A stretch of DNA of 64,000 nucleotides, taken from NCBI GenBank assembly GCA_030157545.1, contig JAOAUN010000025.1:1-64000 (forward strand). Reading direction: 5' to 3'. Of this stretch, positions 7,833 through 15,900 are shown piece by piece. The translations under genes and the position numbers were made by a program. The DNA comes from Burkholderiaceae bacterium (GTDB taxonomy: Bacteria; Pseudomonadota; Gammaproteobacteria; Burkholderiales; Burkholderiaceae_D). Positions within the stretch are counted from its first letter, which is position 1. Every line of letters starts with the position of its first letter. The notes beneath the pieces are model-generated. The model did no database searches, was not told the origin of the DNA, and was given only the letters and a program-made list of their open reading frames with translations.

Positions 7833-10070
7833 ATGTACAACCCCAAGCCGCGTTCTGGCATTGATGCAACTGAATGTCAGCCACTGCTACTTTTATGCTT
7901 GATCGCACAGCTTCACCGCTTATCGGCCGATCCAGAAACCCTAATCCATCAGCTTGCGATACCAGCTAGCACCAAGGTAGATGCTGATCTTCTGCTGCTA
8001 GCAGCGCACAAGATCGGCCTGAAAGCGGCCATTACCAAAGTCAGGCTGTCCCGGCTTCCTACAACACCCTTGCCAGCGATGGTAAAGCTAGCAGACGGCA
8101 ATTGGGCGATAGTCTGTGCTTGCGACAATAATCAGCTACTTATTCATTATGCAGTCGATGAGCAATCCACAACGACTCAGAAATCAACACAACCGCAACG
8201 CATAGCGATAGCCGACTTTGTTCTTGCGTGGCTTGGTGATGGCCATCGCGAGTATGGCGAAATGTTACTTTTTACCAGCAGAGCAGATATAGCCGGTGAA
8301 TGGTCCAGGTTTGATATCAGCTGGTTTATTCCCAGCTTGGTTCGCTACCGTAAGCTGCTTGGCGAGGTCTTGCTGGTTTCCTGTTTCCTGCAATTGTTTG
8401 CACTGATCACACCGCTTTTCTTTCAAGTTGTTATGGACAAGGTGCTCGTCCATAACGCTGTCTCTACGCTCAACGTTCTTGTTGCAGGCCTTGTTGCTAC
8501 TTTCCTATTCGATAGCCTGCTGTCATTTTTGCGCTCCTACGTGTTCTCGCACACGACCAGCCGTATCGATGTCGAACTGGGCACACGCCTGTTCAGGCAT
8601 CTGCTGAGCTTACCGCTAAGTTATTTTCAAAGCCGTCGCGTTGGTGATTCAGTTGCTCGCGTCCGCGAGCTGGAAAATATTCGTAGCTTCCTCACCGGTC
8701 AGGCTTTGACTGCAGTACTAGATGTCCTTTTCTCCGTCATCTTCATTGCCGTCATGTTCTGGTACAGCGTGCCACTTACTGCGATCGTCTTACTGAGCGT
8801 ACCTTGCTACATCATCCTGAGCCTGCTGATAATTCCACTGCTGCGTGCGCGACTGAAAGAGAAGTTTGCGCGTGGTGCAGAAAATCAGTCGCTACTGGTG
8901 GAAACCATCACCGGCATACAGACAGTCAAAGCTGGCGCATATGAACCGGTCCTTGCACAGCGCTGGGACGAACAGCTTGCAGCCTATGTTTCTTCCAGCT
9001 TCAGGACCCAGATCGTCGCATCATTAGCGCACGAAGGCGTGAACTTGATCGGCAAACTGGTTAACGCCGCCACGCTCTGGTTCGGCGCGCATCTGGTCAT
9101 GGAAGGCGCCCTCACGCTGGGCATGTTCATCGCGTTCAATATGTTTGCCGCGCGCGTCGCTCAACCCATCATGCGTATTGCCCAGATGTGGTCGGACTTC
9201 CAGCAGGCGGGTATATCGATAGCTCGCCTTGGAGATATCCTCAATACGCGCACCGAAGTGCCATCGGTCTGTGCTGCGCAGCTACCTCAAGTGCAGGGAA
9301 GGGTGAGCTTTGATCGTGTCAGCTTCCGCTACCACGCCGATATGCAGCCGGTGCTATCAGAGATCCGACTCGATATAAACCCTGGTCAAATCATCGGTAT
9401 CGTTGGTCGTTCCGGTTCCGGTAAATCTACACTGACTAAGCTGATACAGCGACTTTATGTTCCCGACCATGGCCGCATCCTGATCGATGGGTTTGACATC
9501 AGTCACATTGATGCTGCGCAGTTAAGACGTCAGATCGGTGTGGTACTTCAGGATAACTGGCTTTTCAATTTATCCGTTCGCGACAACATCGCTATTGCAG
9601 ACCCTGCTGCCTCCATGGACAGGATAGTAAGCATAGCCCGTCTCGCCGGAGCGCACGACTTTATCAGTGAACTGCCAAGAGGCTATGACACATTGGTTGG
9701 AGAGCAGGGTAGCAGCCTGTCTGGTGGACAAAGACAGCGCCTGGCAATTGCCCGAGCGCTCTTCACCGACCCGCGCATTCTGATCTTTGACGAAGCAACC
9801 AGCGCTCTTGATTATGAAAGCGAAATGGTTTTGCAGCGGAACATGGCCGCCATTTGCAAAGGGAGAACCGTTTTCATCATTGCGCACCGGCTGAGCGCCG
9901 TACGCCAGGCCACCGGCATCGTTGTGCTCGACCGGGGTCGTATCGTAGAGGGTGGCACACACCAGGAACTGTTACGCAAAAACGGCCTTTATGCGCGCCT
10001 GTGGAGCATGCAGACCGATACCAACATTCAAGCCGAAACCCACCGCACTTCTACGCTGGAAGAGGCTTGA
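7833..10070 (+). CDS. Type I secretion ABC transporter (HlyB-like) with inactive C39 domain
   Basis: 745 residues. Residues 1-125 are a C39-peptidase-like domain. It has a Cys in the catalytic region (ECQPL, Cys15), but the catalytic His position appears to be Trp (DGNWAIV, Trp91), so it is probably a non-cleaving CLD domain like that of HlyB, which docks the unfolded RTX substrate. Six membrane helices span about 160-430. The ATPase domain has Walker A GRSGSGKST (about 525), signature LSGGQRQR (about 628), Walker B ILIFDEATSALD and H-loop IIAHRLS. It exports the RTX protein encoded downstream. The adaptor gene starts 5 bases after its stop. No TolC-type gene is in the window. Confidence 0.92.
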   Translation: MYNPKPRSGIDATECQPLLLLCLIAQLHRLSADPETLIHQLAIPASTKVDADLLLLAAHKIGLKAAITKVRLSRLPTTPLPAMVKLADGNWAIVCACDNNQLLIHYAVDEQSTTTQKSTQPQRIAIADFVLAWLGDGHREYGEMLLFTSRADIAGEWSRFDISWFIPSLVRYRKLLGEVLLVSCFLQLFALITPLFFQVVMDKVLVHNAVSTLNVLVAGLVATFLFDSLLSFLRSYVFSHTTSRIDVELGTRLFRHLLSLPLSYFQSRRVGDSVARVRELENIRSFLTGQALTAVLDVLFSVIFIAVMFWYSVPLTAIVLLSVPCYIILSLLIIPLLRARLKEKFARGAENQSLLVETITGIQTVKAGAYEPVLAQRWDEQLAAYVSSSFRTQIVASLAHEGVNLIGKLVNAATLWFGAHLVMEGALTLGMFIAFNMFAARVAQPIMRIAQMWSDFQQAGISIARLGDILNTRTEVPSVCAAQLPQVQGRVSFDRVSFRYHADMQPVLSEIRLDINPGQIIGIVGRSGSGKSTLTKLIQRLYVPDHGRILIDGFDISHIDAAQLRRQIGVVLQDNWLFNLSVRDNIAIADPAASMDRIVSIARLAGAHDFISELPRGYDTLVGEQGSSLSGGQRQRLAIARALFTDPRILIFDEATSALDYESEMVLQRNMAAICKGRTVFIIAHRLSAVRQATGIVVLDRGRIVEGGTHQELLRKNGLYARLWSMQTDTNIQAETHRTSTLEEA

Positions 10071-10075
10071 AGAAG

Positions 10076-11596
10076 ATGCGCACAAGCTCCCCCCTACCAA
10101 AGACTAATAGCGGAGACGGTATTTCGCTTCGCGGACTGATTTCCCGCTACCGACTGGTATTGCGCCACGCATGGACCCATCGTCATGAACTAGCCGGCCC
10201 TGAGCGGCTAGCCAGCGAAGTCGCATTTTTGCCGGCAGCACTCAGCATTCGCGAAACACCACCTCATCCTGCGCCGCGCAGGGCGCTTTGGGCAATCTGT
10301 ACTTTGTTTATTGTCGCTATCAGTTGGGCGGCCAGTAGTCAGGTCGATGTTGTTGCAGTCGCGCCCGGACGCATCATCGTCAGCGAGCGCAGCAAGGTCA
10401 TACAGCCACTGGATGCCGCCAGCATACGTAGCATTCACGTTCGCGATGGTGATCATGTCCAGCAAGGGCAGCTACTGATCGAACTGGACGCCACCCAAGC
10501 CAATGCCGAGAACGCGCAGCTCATGCAGGAACAGGTTGCCGCCTATTCTGAAAAAATCCGCGTTACTGCACTGTCGCAAGGGCTGTTATCAAGCCATCTG
10601 TTGGCACCATCCATCGACAAAGTCAGCATGCTCTGCGCGCCGCCGCAAAAAACTTGTGATGCGTGGGGTAGCCTGCAGCTGCAGCTAGCCACCGAATGGC
10701 AAGATATCCGCAGCAAGCGCGACCGGCTTGCTGCGACATCCGCCACCCGTGCGGCGCAAGTACAGGCTACCAAGGCCGCAGCCACACGCTTTCATTCACT
10801 CATCATCAGCCTGCAGCAACGCGAGAATGATTACAACACACTTGCGCAAAAAGGCTTCATCAACCAGCACGCCTATCAAGACAAGAGTCGCGACCGGCTA
10901 GACGCTGAGAACGAACTGGCGCGACTACAAGCCGAACAAATCGCCGCAGTTGCAGCACTTGAAGAAGCAGTGAAAGAGCAGGCTGCATACCTTGCCGAAG
11001 TAAAGAAAAACCTTTCAACGCGTAGCGCCAACGCGATGCAGTCTATTGACCGTCTGGCACAAGAGCACATCAAGATCCTGCAACGACTGGGCATCCTGCA
11101 GCTGCGTTCGCCAGTTAATGGGGTAGTGCAGCAGCTTGCAATCCATACCAACGGCGGTGTTGTCACCCCCGCGCTACCACTGATGGTGATCGTACCCAAT
11201 CAGGGTGGTCTAGTCGCCGAAGTCATGGTTAGCAACAAGGACATCGGCTTTGTTCATAAGGGGCAGCATGTACGCGTCAAGCTGGAGACCTTCAACTTTA
11301 CGCGCTACGGCACCCTTGATGGTGAACTCGAATGGATCAGCGCCGATGCACTCACACGTGACCCCCAACCTGCCAGCGGTGCAGACAGTATCGCCAGCAA
11401 CAGTCAGGCGCCGCTCGCTTATTTTCCTGCGCATGTAAGGCTCAAGCAGACCCGCATACGTATCGACGGCCGTGATGTGCCGCTTAACCCGGGAATGAAC
11501 ATCACCGCTGAAATCCAGACCGGACAGCGGACCCTTCTTGATTACCTGCTTAGCCCGATACAACGCACGCTTGATGAGAGTGCGAGGGAACGATGA
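10076..11596 (+). CDS. Type I secretion membrane-fusion protein (HlyD-like)
   Basis: 506 residues from the ATG at 10076; the open frame runs on upstream inside the transporter gene but only this start fits. There is a short cytoplasmic N-terminus, one membrane helix (LWAICTLFIVAISWAA, about residues 80-98), then the adaptor start VDVVAVAPGRIIVSERSKVI, a long coiled-coil region (about 160-330) and the second lipoyl half LRSPVNGVVQQL. It bridges the inner-membrane ABC exporter to an outer-membrane TolC-type channel, whose gene must lie elsewhere. The order transporter then adaptor is usual for RTX loci. Confidence 0.92.
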   Translation: MRTSSPLPKTNSGDGISLRGLISRYRLVLRHAWTHRHELAGPERLASEVAFLPAALSIRETPPHPAPRRALWAICTLFIVAISWAASSQVDVVAVAPGRIIVSERSKVIQPLDAASIRSIHVRDGDHVQQGQLLIELDATQANAENAQLMQEQVAAYSEKIRVTALSQGLLSSHLLAPSIDKVSMLCAPPQKTCDAWGSLQLQLATEWQDIRSKRDRLAATSATRAAQVQATKAAATRFHSLIISLQQRENDYNTLAQKGFINQHAYQDKSRDRLDAENELARLQAEQIAAVAALEEAVKEQAAYLAEVKKNLSTRSANAMQSIDRLAQEHIKILQRLGILQLRSPVNGVVQQLAIHTNGGVVTPALPLMVIVPNQGGLVAEVMVSNKDIGFVHKGQHVRVKLETFNFTRYGTLDGELEWISADALTRDPQPASGADSIASNSQAPLAYFPAHVRLKQTRIRIDGRDVPLNPGMNITAEIQTGQRTLLDYLLSPIQRTLDESARER

Positions 11597-11642
11597 GCCT
11601 GTCCCAGCCAGAAACAACGAAAACAAAATAAGGGAGCCCAAC

Positions 11643-12275
11643 TTGAACGAAACTGTCAACGTCAATCAAGCCCTGACCGAGCCCACACTTGGGGTAAAGC
11701 TGTGTAGTTGGAAGTGGTGGGTGTATGGAAATATGAATTCTCATCCGCGAGAAAGAGCGCCAAAAGGATTTTTATTTCAAATATTTATTGTTTTCTTTTT
11801 GTGGATTTTTCTAAGCGTACACCCATGGGTGAGTACTTGGATAAACCGGAATCCTCCACAACTCTCTGAATTACAAATAGTTAAAGGGAAGGTGATCTAT
11901 ACAAGTCGCAAGAGCCCACATCTTGGATTGCGCATGGAAGATAGAAAAATTTTGGACATGGAATACCCAGGTTTCATGAGTAATTTGGGTAGTGGACCTG
12001 GTGGTCCTAAGAGTCTTGGCTACGAGAACAGCAATGTGCTCGGCTGTGAAGCGACCGTTTGGTTTGATATTCCCAAATACACCTTATGGCGGCGTTATCG
12101 AATTTGGCAGATCAGCTGTAATAAAACGGGCAAAGGTGCGTCATATAAAGAATTTGTGGAGGACTCAAAACGAACGATGGATGCATTCGGCTCTGGACTA
12201 TTGACATTCTTTTTCTTCCCACTTTTTATGGGAATTTTTCTAATACGATTTAGAAGGGGATTTTATGAGCGGTAA
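11643..12275 (+). CDS. Two-TM membrane protein of the RTX locus, paralogue 1
   Basis: 210 residues from TTG 11643, with AGGGAG six bases upstream. I do not recognise a family. It has a cytoplasmic N-terminus with SWKWWVYGNMNS, a helix at about 43-65, a presumably periplasmic domain with two Cys (135 in VLGCEATVWFDIP and 159 in IWQISC) that could form a disulfide, a second helix at about 183-202, and the end RRGFYER. The next gene but one is a close paralogue: I count about 85 identities in 139 gapless positions (residues 22-160), with both Cys kept. Base composition is markedly more AT-rich than in the neighbouring secretion genes. An 11-codon RTX-start relic overlaps its 3' end. An immunity or accessory role is possible. 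Confidence 0.75.
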   Translation: MNETVNVNQALTEPTLGVKLCSWKWWVYGNMNSHPRERAPKGFLFQIFIVFFLWIFLSVHPWVSTWINRNPPQLSELQIVKGKVIYTSRKSPHLGLRMEDRKILDMEYPGFMSNLGSGPGGPKSLGYENSNVLGCEATVWFDIPKYTLWRRYRIWQISCNKTGKGASYKEFVEDSKRTMDAFGSGLLTFFFFPLFMGIFLIRFRRGFYER

Positions 12276-12300
12276 TGCTGCAACTATCGTTATTAACTAA
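12265..12300 (+). pseudogene. 11-codon relic of an RTX gene start
   Basis: ATG at 12265 overlaps the end of paralogue 1 in the same way that the RTX gene start overlaps the end of paralogue 2. It encodes MSGNAATIVIN and then stops. The intact RTX protein begins MSDKGLTIVID. Seven of eleven residues match or are Asp/Asn, and the DNA is alignable codon by codon. I read it as what remains of an earlier RTX gene after duplication of the gene pair; it is too short to prove this alone. Confidence 0.6.
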
Positions 12301-12352
12301 AAAAAAAGAATGCCAACTTACATCAACTACCGAAAGCAGCGAAGAGGTCGCC

Positions 12353-12982
12353 ATGAGTAATTTAGCAATCGAAACTGAACAACCAGCCAAGCCACGGCTT
12401 CGCCAACGACTGCGTAGCTGGAAGTGGTGGGTCTATGGCGATATGAATTCGAAACCTTTAGAAAAGCCTCCGAAGGGATTTCGATTTCAACTTTTCATTG
12501 GCATTTTATTTTGGTTATTTATTGCGGTGCATCCGTGTATTTCGACTTGGATCAATCGTCATCCTCCAAAATTTTCAGATCTACAGGTTGCCCACGGAAT
12601 AGTGATCAGTACAAATGAAAAGAATCCTCACCTTCGTATTCGGTTGGATAACGGTGAAGTTCTTGCGATGGAATATCCCAGTTTTATGAATAACTATGGC
12701 CGAACATCCGCTGGGCCAAAAAAGTTAGGAGCTAACAATGCCAATGTGCTCGGCTGCCGAGCCACAGTTTGGTTCGATATCCCGCGCTACACGCTGTGGA
12801 AGCGATATCGGGTGTGGCAAATCCATTGCGATGATCGTGATGTAAGCGCCTCTTATGAAGAAATTATTTTTGATTCTGAGGGCATGGGATTAGTTTTTTT
12901 TGGAATTACTGCATTCATTTTAATGCCATTTCTAATGGCGTTGTGGTTTGCCCGGTTTATGAGAGGTTACTATGAGCGATAA
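12353..12982 (+). CDS. Two-TM membrane protein of the RTX locus, paralogue 2
   Basis: 209 residues from ATG 12353, preceded by GAAGAGG. Topology and motifs are the same as in paralogue 1: SWKWWVYGDMNS, helix about 43-65, Cys135 in VLGCRATVWFDIP, Cys159 in VWQIHC, second helix about 178-200, end MRGYYER. Its last 11 bases overlap the RTX start (the ATG at 12972 lies within its TAT GAG codons), so the two are translationally coupled. The first 20 residues differ fully from paralogue 1, while the membrane and periplasmic parts are conserved. An AT-rich composition sets both apart. Function unknown; the coupled position directly before the RTX gene is what one expects of an immunity or chaperone-like partner. 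Confidence 0.75.
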   Translation: MSNLAIETEQPAKPRLRQRLRSWKWWVYGDMNSKPLEKPPKGFRFQLFIGILFWLFIAVHPCISTWINRHPPKFSDLQVAHGIVISTNEKNPHLRIRLDNGEVLAMEYPSFMNNYGRTSAGPKKLGANNANVLGCRATVWFDIPRYTLWKRYRVWQIHCDDRDVSASYEEIIFDSEGMGLVFFGITAFILMPFLMALWFARFMRGYYER

Positions 12983-15900
12983 GGGCTTGACGATTGTAAT
13001 AGATAGTGTAAGTGCAAAATTTGGCTATATTAATACCTGGATGGGTTCAATTGAACCCAATCATGAAATTGATAAGTCATCGCTTTTACAAGGACATGCA
13101 GCGTTAACTTCGAATGTTGCCGAAATGCTGGGTAAGTCAAATGGCTTTATTCAAATTGGAGTTGGAATATGGGGGCTGAAAAATACTGCATATTCTATAG
13201 GTAAAAATTACGAGAAAACTGGCGGCTTCCGACTCTCCGACGGAGCCGCACTGGTAGGAAACTTGGGAGAAATCACACTCGGGGCAGCAAAAATTACGCC
13301 GGCCGGCGCACTCTTTTTGAATGGTCTTGCAGTAGTTGAATTCGGATTAAAAATTGATGAAACAAGAACCGGTAGCAACGGCATCAAACTCGATTTTCTA
13401 AATCAAGATTTTTTGTACAAACCCGCAGATTTATCTTCATATGAAGAATTCCTGCCACCCGTCCCGGTCATTGAACTAAGTTTGGAGCGAACGCTAAGAG
13501 AGTCCATTTCAGATTGGACTGACGCACGTTCACTCGCATCGGTTTATCACGCACTGGAATATCAAAACCCTGCCGAATTCGCCAGCCATCTTGCTCAATA
13601 TGCGCCTGACGATGTTGATGCGCTCGATGCCTGGTTCGGCGGCTATGAAGCGGTGAATTATTCATCTTCAGGTTTCAATGCTGGCTTTGATAGTGGCTAT
13701 AGTGATTACGACTACGCCGATGAATTTGGCAATAGCAGCTATGACAGCTATGACAGTTACTCTAGCTATGATTACGGTGGAGGTTGGGACCCCGTCCTGA
13801 TCGATCTTGACGGTGACGGCGTTGAAATAAAAATGCTTTCCACTAGCATGACCTTGTTCGATACCGATGCCGACAGCTTTGCGGAGCGTACTGCCTGGGT
13901 AGGCGCCGATGATGGCCTGTTAGTGATTGATCTCGGCAATGATGATCAGATTACAGACGTCAGGGAAATCGCATTCGGAAACTGGACCGATGCGCACGAT
14001 ACCGATTTACAGTCATTGGCCAGCACTTTCGACAGTAATGGTGATGGCGTCTTCGACGTTCGCGACAACCGCTTCTCGGAATTCCGTATTTGGCACGATG
14101 CCAATAGCGATGCTCATGTTGATGAAGGTGAGCTACAAACACTGGAAGCCGCAGGAATTCTCAGCATGATGCTGAAGGTGAAGGACGACACTGGCTTCAC
14201 CCTAGATGACGGCACTGATGTCCATGGAACGTTTGATGTGCAACGTGAAGATGGCAAGCTGGTGCAAGGCGCTGATGTCACGCTCGCTTTCCATGGCGAG
14301 GGCATACGCGAAGAGCATGATGCTGATGGCAACCGGCTCTTCCGGCTTGAATCTGGCGATGTATTGCGCCAGCGCCGTCTCGGCGCAGGTGATGAAAATT
14401 TCACGTTCACTGACAAGCAGTGGGTGGGCGCTAGCGGCAATACGCAGAATAATCGGCTAGATGCGTCAACAGCGAGCTGGAATGTCGTTCTCGAAGGTGG
14501 AGCAGGCGATGATGTTTTGATAGGCGGCTCGGGTCATGACTGGCTGCAGGGTGGCGATGGAGCAGATACGCTCGTCGGCGGCAAAGGCGATGACGTGCTG
14601 TTGGCCGATACGGATGATGTGACCGCTGCGCATAGGAATGGTACTGGTATTGATGGCGGGGACGGGTTTGATTTCTTACTTTTTTCGGGCACTGCCGCGC
14701 AAAACATTGATGCGGATAGCTTTCATGTTGAGGCAGTCATTACCGGTGACGGCAATGATCGTCTACTTGGTGTGAGCGATGCGACCAGTTATGTGTTCGA
14801 TGCCGGTAGCGGTGACGACACCCTGATAAGTGCGGGCGGCAATGACGTACTTACGGGTGGAGCGGGCAATGATCTTCTTGACGCAGGAGCCGGCAATGAC
14901 CAACTGATCGGTGGTGCAGGGACTGATGTCCTCAAGGGCGGGGCGGGCGATGATCTTCTAGTCGGTGGTGGTGGTGAGGACAAACTGGAAGGTGGTGCGG
15001 GCAATGATGTTTACCTCTTGAACCGCGGCGATGGCGCTGATCGTATTCTTGACTATGCAGAAGGCGAACATGAAGAAAAATACAGTTATCAGGAACAGGT
15101 TTCGTATAACGAGCAATACAACTATTACGAGCAAGTCAGGCATGGCTCGGGTAAAAATTCAGGATGGGTCAATGAATTACGGACAGGTTATCGCACTCTG
15201 ACAAGGGCGGAAGTCAGGACAGGTTACCGCAACGTATACGGAGAAATTGATGGCGGTATCGACTCCCTGCTATTTGGTGCCGGTATCGATATACAAAGCA
15301 TCGTACTTGAGCGCGTAGGCGATGACATGCGCGTGAGTCTGCGCAAACTTGGAAATGAAGATGCGCTGAGCGACGATAGCGTAACTATTGAAGACTGGGC
15401 TGACGAAAAAAACCGTGTTGAAAATTTCAGTTTTTCTGATGGTAATCAGCTTGATTTCAGCCAGATCATCAACGCGCAACACGGTGCAGCCGGTTCAGAT
15501 CAGTTATCAGGCTCCGCACTCGGCGACTTCATTTCCGGCGGTTCAGGTGACGACACGCTTGATGGCAACGCCGGCAATGATGTACTGACTGGCGGATCAG
15601 GCAATGACAAAATCAATGGCGGAGAAGGGCACGACCTGTTGTTTGCTGGTACTGGCAATGATGTGATGGCGGGCGGCGATGGCGATGATTATTTTATCGC
15701 CGACACAGGTGATGATCAGCTGGATGGTGGCGCAGGTAGCGACACGTTGGCTGGCATGGATAACAACGATACCCTTGCTGGTGGAGCCGGCAATGACCGT
15801 CTTCTAGGTGGTGCCGGACGGGATCTGCTCATGGGAGGTGCTGGCGACGACACGTATTTCTATTTCAGGGGGGATGGTCACGACGAAATTTATGACAATG

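Noticed and set aside
9854..10075. Upstream extension of the adaptor reading frame inside the transporter gene
   Set aside because: The extension overlaps the ATPase domain in another frame; the ATG at 10076 is at the expected place.
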